The position numbers were made by a program, and so were the translations under genes. From an uncultured Sutterella sp. (GTDB lineage: Bacteria; Pseudomonadota; Gammaproteobacteria; Burkholderiales; Burkholderiaceae_F), in assembly GCA_905213905.1 (NCBI GenBank), contig CAJMKD010000010.1, positions 1-64,000 of the forward strand: DNA of 64,000 nucleotides, in the 5' to 3' direction. The notes beneath the pieces were generated by a model, which worked only from the letters and a program-made list of their open reading frames with translations, did not search any database and was not told where the DNA came from. Below, in pieces: positions 16,486 to 26,239 of the stretch. The first letter of the stretch is position 1; each line of letters opens with the position of its first letter.

Positions 16486-17721
16486 TTAGGATTCGCCCTC
16501 GACGTAGGGTTCCTTGTTGAGGTCGCCTTCGAGGTTCGTGACGACGAGTGCGGATGCCACGTCGCCCACCACGTTGATCGACGTGCGGATCATGTCGAGG
16601 AAGCGGTCGATGCCGGCGATGAGCGCCACAGCTTCGAGCGGAATGCCGACCTGCGTGAAGACGATCGTCGTCATGATGAGGCCGGCGCCCGGGACGCCAG
16701 CCGTGCCGACGGCGGCGAGAACGCCCATCAGAACAACCGTGGCCTGGTCGGTCATCGTGAGCGGCAGACCGTAGACTTCAGCAGCAAACACTGCGCAGAC
16801 GCCCATATAGACGGCCGTGCCGTTCATGTTGATCGTGTTGCCGAGCGGAATCGAGAAGTAGGAAACAGCCTTCGAAGCGCCGAGCTTGCGGGCGGCCACG
16901 AGGTTGGCCGGAAGCGCCGCAGCCGAGGAGCACGTCGTGAAGGCGATGAGCCACGGCTCGAAAATGCCCTTGAAGAACTTCGCCGGCCCCGTCTTCGCGA
17001 AGATGGCGACCATCGGGGTGAGAATGACGATCACGAGGAAGGCGGTCGCGAAGAAGGAGGTAAGCAGCAGCTTGAAGAGCGGCAGCAGAACAGCAATGCC
17101 GTGCTGCGCAACCGTGTAGGAGATCAAGCCGAAGACGCCGATCGGCGCATAGCGCATCACGATGCTGGTCATGCGGATCATGACGTCGCCGACGATGTTG
17201 AAGAAGTTGAGCACGGGCTTGCCGCGGTCGCCGAGGCCCGAAAGCGCAAAGCCGAAGATCACCGCAAAGAAGATGATCTGCAGCATGCTGCCCTTCGAAA
17301 GGGCTTCCATCGGGTTGATCGGGACGATGTCGAGCAGCGTGTCGACGAGATTGGGCGAAGTCACCGCCTTCATCTGGAGGCCTTCAGTCGAAAGATTGAG
17401 GCCGATGCCCGGCTGAATGAAGTTGGCGAAGACAAGGCCGATCGCCACAGCAATGGCGGTCGTAATGGCGTAGACGAGCAGCACCTTCACAGCGACGCGG
17501 CCAAGCTTGGCCGTGTCGGAAATGCCGGCGGCGCCTGCAATAATCGTGGCAAGAACCAACGGAACCACAACCATTCGGATCAGTCGAATGAACAACGTGC
17601 CGAGCGGCTGCAGGTAAGTCTGCGCAAACGATGAGTCAACCATCGCGCCGACGATGATACCGAGCACAAGGCCGACCATCATTTGCCAGGCGAGGCTGAG
17701 ACTCTTTTTGTTGGAGGACAT
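16486..17721 (-). CDS. dicarboxylate/amino acid:cation symporter (DAACS family)
   Basis: A 411-residue inner-membrane sodium- or proton-coupled carrier of the GltP/DctA/SstT family. Family hallmarks are the serine-rich re-entrant loop (TTCSSAAALP, about residues 270-279), the ion-binding NTINMNGTAVY in the seventh helix, and the second hairpin GTAGVPGAGLIM. The final-helix GIDRFLDMIRTSINVVGD carries the substrate-binding Asp and Arg. Glutamate, aspartate or C4-dicarboxylates are the likely substrates. The ATG at 17721 is preferred over the in-frame GTG at 17733 because GGGTGGAG precedes it at proper spacing. Monocistronic with a strong terminator. Confidence 0.9.
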   Translation of the reverse strand: MSSNKKSLSLAWQMMVGLVLGIIVGAMVDSSFAQTYLQPLGTLFIRLIRMVVVPLVLATIIAGAAGISDTAKLGRVAVKVLLVYAITTAIAVAIGLVFANFIQPGIGLNLSTEGLQMKAVTSPNLVDTLLDIVPINPMEALSKGSMLQIIFFAVIFGFALSGLGDRGKPVLNFFNIVGDVMIRMTSIVMRYAPIGVFGLISYTVAQHGIAVLLPLFKLLLTSFFATAFLVIVILTPMVAIFAKTGPAKFFKGIFEPWLIAFTTCSSAAALPANLVAARKLGASKAVSYFSIPLGNTINMNGTAVYMGVCAVFAAEVYGLPLTMTDQATVVLMGVLAAVGTAGVPGAGLIMTTIVFTQVGIPLEAVALIAGIDRFLDMIRTSINVVGDVASALVVTNLEGDLNKEPYVEGES

Positions 17722-18427
17722 AATTTTCTCCACCCTTAGCGATTGATTGGATTTTGTGATTTTTTTGGTGCGCCGTTAGATGCTCGCCATGAAGATGGGT
17801 CTCAAAAACCGGATCCGGAAAGCTGCGCGCACGGAACGGCCCAACGGAAATCGCTCCCCGTTGAATCGATTGTATGAGTCACCCACTTTTCGATGATTTC
17901 GGGTTAATCCGCAAATGAAAACACGTACGGAAGGCCTCGAGAGGTTCGTGAAATGTAAAGAGATGTGATTTTTTAGGAAAGATAGAGAGATGAGGCAAAG
18001 CAGAAGGCTCTCAATACGGTTTGAGCCACTTTTGCGATCGCGCAAGAGTTTGGCAAATCGTTGGCAGGCAGAAAGGCGGCTGGCCGGATCGAATACTGCT
18101 TAATGGGTAACTTTGATTGTTAAGATCCTCCAAAAGTTTGCCTTCATCCTATGCTGCATTCGAGTCTTAACTAATTTGTAACGAAATCAGCGGATGAGAA
18201 TAGTAGTTTTTGCTTACTTCTTAAAAACGGCAAGGAAAGGTCCTACTGCAGCTGCCTGAAAGCGTGGTTCTTCGCTGGATTTTGCGCATTGATTTGGATT
18301 AAAGCTGACGCCGCAGGCTGACCCAAGCATGCCTGGCATCAACAATGTCGGCTGGGCCCCGGCGTGGGACAATAGAAAAGCATTTGGTGCGCTAACCAAT
18401 GTCCCGGCAATGAGGAAGGAGGACATC
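17722..18427. other. 706-bp intergenic region between divergent genes
   Basis: It must hold the promoters of the symporter and of the sulfurtransferase. The segment 17900-18300 is more AT-rich than its surroundings. Short open frames on both strands have no recognisable product and no ribosome-binding sites. I see no tRNA or element end here. Confidence 0.4.
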
Positions 18428-19438
18428 ATGCGCGATTTCGGTCACGGCTTCTTTATTTCACCCGAGGCGCTCGTTGAAGTATCGAAGGCGCTTGCGCCAA
18501 GCGCAGCCTTTCAGGATGAATGCGCTGCCACGGCGCAGCCCCGCGCGCCGCGGCTATGCCTTCTAGACGTCCGGTCGACCTTGACGGGCGACCGCGCAGA
18601 GGCCGAGCGCGACTATGCCGCAGGGCATCTCCCGCAGGCGCGGCTTCTCGACTTTGAGCGCTGCTTTACGGGGCCGCGCACCGGCGTGAACGGCAGGCAT
18701 CCCTGGCCCGAAGTCGAAAGCGTTCGCTCGGCGCTCTTCAGCGCAGGGCTCAGGCCGCGGGACCGGCTCGTCTTCATCGACGGCGGGGCCATGAATTTTG
18801 CAGCGCGCGCACTGCTTTGCGCCCGCAGTGCAGGCTTTCTCGACTGTGCGGTGCTCGAGGGCGGCTTTGCGCTCTGGCGCGAGCTCGGCCTGCCCGCGGC
18901 AACGGGGCTTTCGGCTAGTGAAGGCGCTGCGATCGTGGGTTGTGAGGGCGCAGCAGCAGAGAACGTGAGCGCAGCCATGCCGGAAAGCCAGCAGAAGGGT
19001 CCGCGTGTCCTCGGCCTGCAGGAAGTCCTGGAAGGGCTCGAACAGAAGCGAATTGTGATTCTTGATGCGAGGCCGAGAAAGCGCTGGCTCGGCGAAGAGC
19101 CCTCGGACATTGCGCTCGACGGTGCGGCTGGTCATATTCCCGGGTCGCTCAACCGTCCCGCAGCCGACAATGCTGATGCTTTCGGCCGCATCAAGTCGCC
19201 GGAGCGGCTGCGTCTTGATTTTGAAACGCTTTTGAGCACGGCTCGCGCAGCGCCGGAATCTCTCGTGCATGCCTGCGGCTCCGGCGTCGCAGCGTGCCTC
19301 AATGTGCTTGCCATGGACCGTGCAGGGCTTGTGGATGCCGACCGCGCAATGATCTATGGCGGCTCCTGGTCCGAATGGGCGCGTCATCCGGCGCTTCCCG
19401 TCGAAAAAGGCGAACCGCGCCGCCAAGGTCTTTTGTAA
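18428..19438 (+). CDS. 3-mercaptopyruvate/thiosulfate-type sulfurtransferase (two rhodanese domains)
   Basis: 336 residues. The N-terminal rhodanese domain (about 40-160) is structural: DVRSTLTGDRAEAERDYAAG and GHLPQARLLDFE are recognisable, but its Cys position is Ser-Ala-type. The C-terminal domain (about 190-330) carries the catalytic cysteine C283 in CGSGVAAC, the loop form seen in mercaptopyruvate sulfurtransferases. The family transfers sulfur from 3-mercaptopyruvate or thiosulfate to thiols or cyanide. The start at 18428 follows AAGGAGG at correct spacing. The linker between the domains is longer and more Ala-rich than usual. It is transcribed alone, upstream of the xseB operon. Confidence 0.85.
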   Translation: MRDFGHGFFISPEALVEVSKALAPSAAFQDECAATAQPRAPRLCLLDVRSTLTGDRAEAERDYAAGHLPQARLLDFERCFTGPRTGVNGRHPWPEVESVRSALFSAGLRPRDRLVFIDGGAMNFAARALLCARSAGFLDCAVLEGGFALWRELGLPAATGLSASEGAAIVGCEGAAAENVSAAMPESQQKGPRVLGLQEVLEGLEQKRIVILDARPRKRWLGEEPSDIALDGAAGHIPGSLNRPAADNADAFGRIKSPERLRLDFETLLSTARAAPESLVHACGSGVAACLNVLAMDRAGLVDADRAMIYGGSWSEWARHPALPVEKGEPRRQGLL

Positions 19439-19629
19439 TCGGCCTGCGGCGGCTTCAATCGCGGCAAAAACGTTTTTGCGCGTGCGCCGCGGCGGAACGT
19501 TTCGCTAAAATCGATCAGATTTGCCGATCGGTGCAAGGGCGTCGGGCGTCGTTGAGCAGGAGCTCCTCGCGACGGTCGCCGCACGGTGCGCCGTCGGTCC
19601 GGACAATTCGCTTTTGAATCAACAGAAAT

Positions 19630-19905
19630 ATGAACGCTGCGCCGCAAATCCCCGTCGAAAATCTTTCCTTTGAAGAAGCGCTCGAGGAGCTTGAGAACCT
19701 GACAGCCAAAATGGCCTCCGGCACCGTGACCCTTCGGGAGAGCGTCGCTGCTTACGAACGCGGCGCAGCGCTCTGCAAGCGCTGTCAGAGCGAACTGGAA
19801 GCGGCCCGCACAACGATTGAAAGACTGCGCACGGAGGGCGCGCTTCGAAGCAGCGAAGCCGCCGGCGCCCCGCGCGCCGAAGACGACGGCTCGGCACCCT
19901 TTTGA
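19630..19905 (+). CDS. xseB: exodeoxyribonuclease VII small subunit
   Basis: A 91-residue cytosolic subunit of the single-strand exonuclease. The conserved FEEALEELENLTAKMASG (about 15-32) and the helix ending in LCKRCQSELE match XseB. The last 20 residues are an Ala/Glu-rich tail. It opens the classic xseB-ispA-dxs operon, 23 bp before ispA. The large subunit gene xseA is not in the window. Confidence 0.93.
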   Translation: MNAAPQIPVENLSFEEALEELENLTAKMASGTVTLRESVAAYERGAALCKRCQSELEAARTTIERLRTEGALRSSEAAGAPRAEDDGSAPF

Positions 19906-19928
19906 GAAGCGCGAAAGGTAATTGAAAA

Positions 19929-20849
19929 ATGAGCGAAGAAATCGAATTCAGCGTCTGGGCGCATGAACGGGCCCGCCACTTCGAGTGGCTCGCAGAAACG
20001 ATGCTGCCGCAGCCCGGCACAGCCCCCAAGCGTCTCGTGGGCGCGATGCGCTACTCGGTTCTTGGGGGCGGCAAGCGCATTCGTCCGCTCCTTTGCTATG
20101 CGGCCGGGATGGTTGCGCGATCGCCCGAAAGCCGGCTCGACCGGGCCGCGCTCGCGCTGGAGCTGATTCACAGCTACAGCCTTGTGCACGACGACATGCC
20201 CGCGATGGACAACGACACGCTTCGCCGCGGGCGTCCGACGACGCACGTGCAGTACGGCGAAGCCGAAGCGATGCTCGCGGGCGATGCGCTGCAGACGGAG
20301 GCCTTTGCGATTCTCGCCGGGATTGAAGACGATCCAGCCGCAGCCATGCGCCTCGTTGGAACGCTCGCGCGCGGTGCAGGCGTTTTCGGCATGTGCGGCG
20401 GTCAGTCGCTCGATCTTGCAATGGTTGGCGGGCACCCGAGCGAAGCGGAGCTCGAGCGCATGCAGTCGATGAAGACGGGCGCTCTGATTCTTGCCGCTGT
20501 TCTCATGGGCGCGCAGGCGGGCGACTGGGACGCGCTTGCGCCTGCCACCAAAGCCGGGCTCGTGCGCTACGCGCAGTCGCTCGGCATTGCCTTCCAGGTG
20601 GTCGACGACATTCTCGACTGCACGCAGGATACGGCCACGCTCGGGAAGACGGCTGGCAAGGATGAAAAGGACGAGAAGCCCACGTGGGTCTCTTTTCTCG
20701 GACTCGAGGGCGCACGTGCGCGCGCGAAGGCGCTCCTTGAGGATGCGCTCGAAGCGCTTCGGCTCATTGCTTCGGATTCGGCAGTCGATGAGGGCGCCGT
20801 GCGGCGACTCGAAGAGATTGCGCGCTACGTTGTTGAGCGCTCGCACTGA
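19929..20849 (+). CDS. ispA: farnesyl diphosphate synthase (polyprenyl synthetase)
   Basis: A 306-residue trans-prenyltransferase that condenses IPP with DMAPP and geranyl-PP. The first Asp-rich motif HDDMPAMDND is at about 87-96 (two residues between the Asp clusters, the bacterial FPP type) and the second, VVDDILD, near 222-228. The substrate-binding GGGKRIRP (46-53) and GGQSLDLA are also present. It lies between xseB and dxs, so isoprenoid precursor synthesis and its first prenyl elongation are co-expressed. Confidence 0.95.
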   Translation: MSEEIEFSVWAHERARHFEWLAETMLPQPGTAPKRLVGAMRYSVLGGGKRIRPLLCYAAGMVARSPESRLDRAALALELIHSYSLVHDDMPAMDNDTLRRGRPTTHVQYGEAEAMLAGDALQTEAFAILAGIEDDPAAAMRLVGTLARGAGVFGMCGGQSLDLAMVGGHPSEAELERMQSMKTGALILAAVLMGAQAGDWDALAPATKAGLVRYAQSLGIAFQVVDDILDCTQDTATLGKTAGKDEKDEKPTWVSFLGLEGARARAKALLEDALEALRLIASDSAVDEGAVRRLEEIARYVVERSH

Positions 20850-20883
20850 ATTTTTCGCGGTCAAGTAAAAAAGAATTGAGTGG

Positions 20884-22920
20884 ATGCATGGTATGAAGAG
20901 TGAAGCGAGCGAACCGAGCGTCGCGAAGGCGGCGCAGAAAGAGGAAGAGTGGACGGCGTCGTCGGCGCCTCAGGCGTCCGAGGCGGCGTCATCGGCTGAA
21001 AACGGCGCGCACGGCGCAGCTTCAGGTTCGAAGTGGCCGCTCCTCGACTCGGTCGATATGCCCGAATCACTGCGCCGCCTGCCGGAGGCGGCGCTTCCTG
21101 CGCTCGCGCAGGAAATCCGCAGCTTCATGGTCGAGAGCGTCTCGAAGACGGGCGGCCATCTCTCGAGCTCGCTTGGCGCGGTGGAACTCGCCATTGCGCT
21201 TCACTATGTCTTCAATACGCCGCGCGACCGCATCATCTGGGACGTCGGCCATCAGGCCTACGCGCACAAAATTCTGACGGGACGCAAAGCACGGTTTGAT
21301 TCGCTGCGGCGCTTCCACGGCATCTCGGGCTTCCCCAAGCGGAGCGAAAGCGAATACGATGCCTTCGGCACCGCGCATTCCTCGACTTCCATTTCCGCTG
21401 CGCTCGGCTATGCCGTTGCCGACAAGCTCAAGGGCGAAACGGACCGCTGGACCGTTGCCGTGATCGGCGACGGGGCGCTCACGGGCGGCATGGCGATTGA
21501 GGCGCTCAATGATGCCGGCGTCTATAAATCCGGCGTGAAGCTTCTCATCATCCTCAACGACAACGACTGCTCCATTTCGCCGCCGGCGGGCGCGCTCTCA
21601 GGGCACCTCGCGAAAATCGTTTCCACGCGCGCCTTCAACAGCGCCCGCGAGCGCGGCAAGCGCGCCCTGAAGCATGTGCCTTATCTCTGGGACATCGCCA
21701 AGCGCATGGAAAAGCAGGCGATCAACTTCGTGAGTCCGCCTTCGGCGATCTTCAATGCGTTTGACCTCAACTACTATGGGCCGATCGACGGGCACGACCT
21801 CAAGGAACTCATTGAGGTGCTGCAAAATCTGCGTGAGCTCGATCAGCCGCTCGTGCTCCATGTGGCAACGCAAAAGGGAAAGGGCTATGCGCCTGCGGAG
21901 GCAAATCCGACGCTCTACCATGGCGTTTCCCCCTTCGATCCTGACAAGGGCATTCAACCCGCCAAGCCCGGCGGCAAGCCGACCTACACCCAAGTCTTCG
22001 GGTGCTGGGTCTGCGACATGGCTGAGCACGACAAGCGCCTCTATGCCATTACGCCCGCGATGCGGGAAGGTTCGGGGCTCGTGGAATTCGAGCAGCGCTT
22101 TCCGGAGCGCTACCGCGACGTTGCCATTGCCGAGCAGCACGCCGTCACTTTCGCTGCAGGGCTTGCCTGCGGCGGGATGAAGCCGGTGGTTGCCATTTAC
22201 TCAACCTTTCTGCAGCGCGCGCTCGACCAGGTGATTCATGACGTGGCGCTTCAGAACCTCCCGGTCGTCTTCGCCGTCGACCGCGGCGGCGTCGTCGGCG
22301 CCGACGGCGCGACCCACCAGGGCGCCTTCGATATTGCGGAGCTTCGCGGCATTCCCAACATGACGGTGATGACCCCTTCGGACGAGAACGAATGCCGGCT
22401 TCTGCTCAATACCGCCTTCGCGATGAATACACCGGCTGCAGTCCGCTATCCCCGCGGCAAAGGCCCTGGCGTGACAGTAAGCGCTTCCTTTGAAACTGTG
22501 CCCGTCGGCGTTTCGAGAACGCTGCGCGCAGGACGCGGCGTCGCTTTTCTCGGCTTCGGCGCCATGACGAACGTGCTGAAGCCCGTGGCGGAAGCGCTCG
22601 ACGGCACGCTGATCGACATGCGTTTTGCCAAGCCGCTCGACCGCGCCGTCATTCTGCGTGCGGCGGCTTCCCATTCCCTCATCGTGACGGCTGAAGAAGG
22701 CGCGCTCGTGGGCGGCGCGGGCGACGGCGTCATGGAAGTGCTTGAAGAGGCGGGCGTGGTGGTTCCCGTGATGCGGTTCGGGCTGCCCGACGTCTTTGTC
22801 GAGCAGGGCTCGCACGACGAAGTGCTTCGCTCGCTCGGCCTTACCTCCGAAGCGATCGAGGCTGCTGTGCGGCGCCGTCTCGCGAAGCAGACGCTCGAGA
22901 CCGCCGCCGCCTTCGTATAA
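20884..22920 (+). CDS. dxs: 1-deoxy-D-xylulose-5-phosphate synthase
   Basis: A 678-residue thiamine-diphosphate enzyme that makes DXP from pyruvate and glyceraldehyde-3-phosphate, the entry to the MEP pathway. Motifs: SVSKTGGHLSSSLGAVEL near the start of homology, the TPP-binding GDGALTGGMAIEALNDAG, the catalytic glutamate in IAEQHAVTFAAG, and DRGGVVGADGATHQGAFD. The first 50 residues before WPLLDSVD are an Ala/Ser/Glu-rich extension absent from typical DXS. ATGs at 20884 and 20893 lack a strong ribosome-binding site. The next in-frame ATG (21058) lies inside the conserved region, so the extension is probably translated. Third gene of the xseB operon, closed by a terminator. Confidence 0.95.
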   Translation: MHGMKSEASEPSVAKAAQKEEEWTASSAPQASEAASSAENGAHGAASGSKWPLLDSVDMPESLRRLPEAALPALAQEIRSFMVESVSKTGGHLSSSLGAVELAIALHYVFNTPRDRIIWDVGHQAYAHKILTGRKARFDSLRRFHGISGFPKRSESEYDAFGTAHSSTSISAALGYAVADKLKGETDRWTVAVIGDGALTGGMAIEALNDAGVYKSGVKLLIILNDNDCSISPPAGALSGHLAKIVSTRAFNSARERGKRALKHVPYLWDIAKRMEKQAINFVSPPSAIFNAFDLNYYGPIDGHDLKELIEVLQNLRELDQPLVLHVATQKGKGYAPAEANPTLYHGVSPFDPDKGIQPAKPGGKPTYTQVFGCWVCDMAEHDKRLYAITPAMREGSGLVEFEQRFPERYRDVAIAEQHAVTFAAGLACGGMKPVVAIYSTFLQRALDQVIHDVALQNLPVVFAVDRGGVVGADGATHQGAFDIAELRGIPNMTVMTPSDENECRLLLNTAFAMNTPAAVRYPRGKGPGVTVSASFETVPVGVSRTLRAGRGVAFLGFGAMTNVLKPVAEALDGTLIDMRFAKPLDRAVILRAAASHSLIVTAEEGALVGGAGDGVMEVLEEAGVVVPVMRFGLPDVFVEQGSHDEVLRSLGLTSEAIEAAVRRRLAKQTLETAAAFV

Positions 22921-22949
22921 TGATCCCTTTGGGATGCAAGTCCCTTTGA

Positions 22950-22982
22950 GAGGCCGGCGTCCGTCGGCCTCCCGTCTTTTTC
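22950..22982 (+). terminator. terminator of the xseB-ispA-dxs operon
   Basis: A seven-base stem (GAGGCCG / CGGCCTC) with a short loop is followed by CCGTCTTTTTC, 30 bases past the dxs stop. Confidence 0.65.
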
Positions 22983-23006
22983 AGCCCCACCGGAGCAGTG
23001 CGCAGC

Positions 23007-24035
23007 ATGTCTCAGATCGAATTCGACAAACCCCTCGACGCGCTTACGACTTTCCGCCTTGCTGCCCGAGCGCAGGCCTACGTTGCCGTAGATTCGCTTG
23101 AGGCGCTTCGGGCGGCTTTCGCCTATGCGCTGGAAAACGGGCTTGCCGTGAAGCTTCTTGGCGGCGGCGCCAACATTGTGGCGATGCCGCAAGTTTCGGG
23201 GCTTGTCGTCCATCCGGCCATGAAGGGCATCCGCTTTGAGACGGACGACGCTGGGGTTCTCGTCACGGCTGGTGCGGGCGAGGCGCTTGACGCAGTTGTT
23301 CGCGCTTCTCTCGCGCGCGGTGCGGGCGGACTCGAAAACTTGAGCGCCATTCCCGGCCACATCGGCGGCGCTGTCGTGCAGAACGTCGGCGCTTATGGGC
23401 TCGAGCTTGCCGAGCGCTTTGTGAGCGCGCGTGTTTACGATGCGAAAGACGACGTAGTCCGCGAGTTCGACCTCGAGGCCTGCGATTTTTCCTATCGCAT
23501 GAGCGTCTTCAAGCGCCCGGAGAACGAAGGACGCTTCGTGGTGCTCGACGCAACGCTGTGTCTCCCGAAGGACTGGCAGCCTGTTCTGGGCTACAAAGCG
23601 CTTGCCGAACGCTTCGCGGATCCTGAAGCGCTGGCCGGCGTCACGCCGGCGGCTGTCGCCGAAGCCGTGCGTGAAATCCGAGCTGCCAAGCTGCCGGATC
23701 CGGCGCAAATTGGGAGCGCAGGGAGCTTCTTCAAGAATCCAGTCGTCACGGTCGTGAAGGCCCGGGAACTGCTGACGCAGAACGGCAGCCTTGTCGCCTA
23801 TCCGATCGGCGGCGACCGCGTGAAGCTTGCTGCGGGCTGGCTCATCGATGCCTGCGGACTCAAGGGGGCAGCCGTCGGCGATGCGGCCGTTTATTCGAAG
23901 CATGCCCTCATCATCGTCAACCGCGGCCATGCGACCGGCGAAGACGTGGCAGCGCTCTCGCGCCGCATCATTGCACGAGTCGAGAGCCGCTTCGGCGTTA
24001 CGCTTGAACCCGAACCGGTCTTCCTCGGCGCATAA
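23007..24035 (+). CDS. murB: UDP-N-acetylenolpyruvoylglucosamine reductase
   Basis: A 342-residue FAD enzyme for the second committed step of peptidoglycan precursor synthesis. The FAD-binding LGGGANIV is followed by GLENLSAIPGHIGGAVVQN. The catalytic region includes DFSYRMSVFK, the active-site serine in GSAGSFFKNP, and a conserved C-terminal glutamate around LEPEPVFLG. Type I MurB by length and by the YRxS segment. The ATG at 23007 is preferred over a GTG at 22998, which lies only two bases from the GGAG. Confidence 0.93.
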   Translation: MSQIEFDKPLDALTTFRLAARAQAYVAVDSLEALRAAFAYALENGLAVKLLGGGANIVAMPQVSGLVVHPAMKGIRFETDDAGVLVTAGAGEALDAVVRASLARGAGGLENLSAIPGHIGGAVVQNVGAYGLELAERFVSARVYDAKDDVVREFDLEACDFSYRMSVFKRPENEGRFVVLDATLCLPKDWQPVLGYKALAERFADPEALAGVTPAAVAEAVREIRAAKLPDPAQIGSAGSFFKNPVVTVVKARELLTQNGSLVAYPIGGDRVKLAAGWLIDACGLKGAAVGDAAVYSKHALIIVNRGHATGEDVAALSRRIIARVESRFGVTLEPEPVFLGA

Positions 24036-24177
24036 GCGCAGGAAGTTCTGCGGCGTAAGAATCCGATACAAATCTTTGCTAGAAACTAGGGTTATTGCTT
24101 AATCCAAGTAACAATTTTGCGTTAATCTTCCCCGCACAATAAAAAGCTGAATGCATTGAAGGGAAGGAGAAGCGAAA

Positions 24178-24882
24178 TTGAGAAAGCATGAAGCGTGCGG
24201 CGCTGCTGCCGAGGTTGTCGGTCGGCCGCGTCGGAATGCTTGCGGATATACGCCGAGCGAGGAAATTGCCAATGCCATAACGCACGGCCTGGCGGCGGCG
24301 CTTTCGATTGCCGGCCTTGTTGTTCTCGTCGTGAGCTCCGTGACGCACGACCGCAGCCCGCTCGTCATTGCGAGCGCGGCGGTTTTCGGCGCGTCCATGC
24401 TCGTTCTCTATCTGATTTCAACGCTCTATCACGCGCTGCCGTACGCCCGCGCCAAGCGCGTGCTGCAGGTGCTCGATCACAGCGCCATCTATCTCCTTAT
24501 TGCCGGCAGCTACACGCCGTTTTGCCTCGTGACGCTCGGCGGAACTACGGGGACGGTGCTCTGCGTGGTCGTCTGGACGATCGGATTGGCTGGTGCATTC
24601 CTGCAGCCGCTTCTGATCCGAATTGCCGACTGGATCAACTGCGTGCTTTATCTGGCGCTCGGCTGGTGCGTGATTTTCGTGATCAAGCCCTTGGTCGAGG
24701 CACTGCCGCCGGCGGGCCTCTGGCTCCTTGCCGGGGGCGGCATTGCCTACAGCGCGGGCGTCATTTTTTACCTCTGGGAAAAGCTGCCCTTCAATCATGC
24801 CGTCTGGCATCTTTTTGTGCTTGCCGGCACGGCGCTGCAGTTCTTTGCAGTGCTCTTTTATGTCATACCCAGCGCAGGTTGA
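24178..24882 (+). CDS. hemolysin III / TrhA family membrane protein, TTG start
   Basis: A 234-residue protein with seven transmembrane helices (roughly residues 38-58, 65-85, 102-120, 128-146, 152-170, 176-198, 208-230). The family's metal-site His pattern is visible: ITHGLAA near the start, STLYHALPY and LDHSAIYLLIAGSYTPF in the middle, HAVWHLFVLAG at the end. The start is TTG at 24178: AAGGAG precedes it by eight bases, and no in-frame ATG occurs until residue 64. Family members in E. coli (YqfA/TrhA) affect membrane energetics; the hemolysin label is historical. Confidence 0.85.
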   Translation: MRKHEACGAAAEVVGRPRRNACGYTPSEEIANAITHGLAAALSIAGLVVLVVSSVTHDRSPLVIASAAVFGASMLVLYLISTLYHALPYARAKRVLQVLDHSAIYLLIAGSYTPFCLVTLGGTTGTVLCVVVWTIGLAGAFLQPLLIRIADWINCVLYLALGWCVIFVIKPLVEALPPAGLWLLAGGGIAYSAGVIFYLWEKLPFNHAVWHLFVLAGTALQFFAVLFYVIPSAG

Positions 24883-25008
24883 GGTTTGCTGCGTCATTAG
24901 ATTTCTCTGCGGCAGAGGCAAAAGCGAGGAAAGAATTTATTTTGACAGAAATTTCGGCTACGCTTAACCAACTTGGATTATGTGTACGAAAATTCCGAAA
25001 GTATTCTC

Positions 25009-25980
25009 ATGAATCAGCTGCCGAACCTCGACTTTGAAGCCGTCCGGATTTTTGTCAGCCTTTTAGAAACGCTGAATCTTTCAAAAACGGCGGATGCCTG
25101 CGGCATCAGCGTTTCTTCGGCGAGTCGCACGCTCTCGAAGCTTCGCGAGGCGCTTGACGATGAGCTCTTTCATCGCTATCCGCACGGCATGCGTCCGACT
25201 GCCCGTGCACGAGAGCTTGAGTTCGACATGCGTTTTCTGCTTCGCAGCTATGAAAAAATGCTGCGAAGCACTTCAAACATTTTTTCACCGGCACGAGAGT
25301 CGCGGATGTTTCGCGTGGGCGCCGTTGATCAAGGGGTTTTCTGTTACTTGTCTCACGGGCTCTCCCGGATCTTGCAAGACGCGCCCAACTGCGGCGTGAA
25401 CTTTCTGCCGTTGCATCCTGCTTTCACTGATGATCTGAAATCAGGTGCGCTGGATCTTGCCTTGTTTCCATACTCGCGCCGACTAGAAAACTTCCGCACG
25501 CAGGTGATTTGCCGCGATACGTTTGTTTATGCCGTTTTGGCCGATCATCCGCTTGCACGGCGGCGGCTTGAGGGCAAGGCAGCTTTGCGGCTCGAAGAAG
25601 TGAACCACTATCGCAAGCTCGGCGTGAGCGTTGCACCTGCGAATGACATTCGACTTCAGCCTTTTTCCGAAATGCAGAGCCAAATTGAGCTGCGTGCTGC
25701 GCAGACAGCGGTCTGGACGCCGTATTTTCTGCTGTTGCCAATGTTGCTGAGCCGAACGGATCTCATCGCAGTCATGCCGCTACAGCTAGCCAACAATTTC
25801 ATTCGGCTTGGACGAAAACTCGTCATTCTTGGCCGAAGTGCGGATGCACCGATCTTTGAGCCAGTGCTTGTTTGGCATGAAAAATCAGAGAAAGAGCCTG
25901 CGCTCCAGTGGCTTCGCAGCCATTTTCTGGCAGCGATACCGCCGCTGCCCAGCCCTGAGGACGTGCCCATGCTTATCTGA
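25009..25980 (+). CDS. LysR-family transcriptional regulator upstream of assT
   Basis: A 323-residue regulator. The winged HTH covers about residues 6-65 (FVSLLETLNLSKTADACG, SVSSASRTLSKLREAL, DELFHRYPHGMRPT). The effector-binding domain covers about 95-300. The recognition helix carries SASRTLSKL instead of the usual SxSRQI, as in outlying LysR proteins. I place the start at the ATG at 25009, since the upstream in-frame TTG at 24973 lacks support. The gene precedes assT on the same strand, separated by 259 bp containing the assT promoter, so regulation of assT is a reasonable guess but not shown. Confidence 0.85.
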   Translation: MNQLPNLDFEAVRIFVSLLETLNLSKTADACGISVSSASRTLSKLREALDDELFHRYPHGMRPTARARELEFDMRFLLRSYEKMLRSTSNIFSPARESRMFRVGAVDQGVFCYLSHGLSRILQDAPNCGVNFLPLHPAFTDDLKSGALDLALFPYSRRLENFRTQVICRDTFVYAVLADHPLARRRLEGKAALRLEEVNHYRKLGVSVAPANDIRLQPFSEMQSQIELRAAQTAVWTPYFLLLPMLLSRTDLIAVMPLQLANNFIRLGRKLVILGRSADAPIFEPVLVWHEKSEKEPALQWLRSHFLAAIPPLPSPEDVPMLI

Positions 25981-26239
25981 AGCTGCATGCTGGCAGAAGT
26001 GATTTGCAGTTTCGGCAAACACTTGTCCCAAATTAACCCATTCTTGATGACGAAAATGCCTCTACTCGCCGAATGGGAAAGCGGCGAGACTTCCTTCGTC
26101 CGTCCGAATTGCTGCGCATCGGCAAAAAACGTTGAATGCACGGCTTTTCGTTTTCAATTCAACGGCATCCGCCTTTCGGCACGATCGACCGGCGCTTGCC
26201 GTTCCTGCGTGAGCGGGTTCGAATTCCAAGGAGAGAGGA

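Noticed and set aside
17776..18045. Small minus-strand frame (89 codons) upstream of the symporter
   Set aside because: No ribosome-binding site, no recognisable product, and it lies in a low-GC promoter region.
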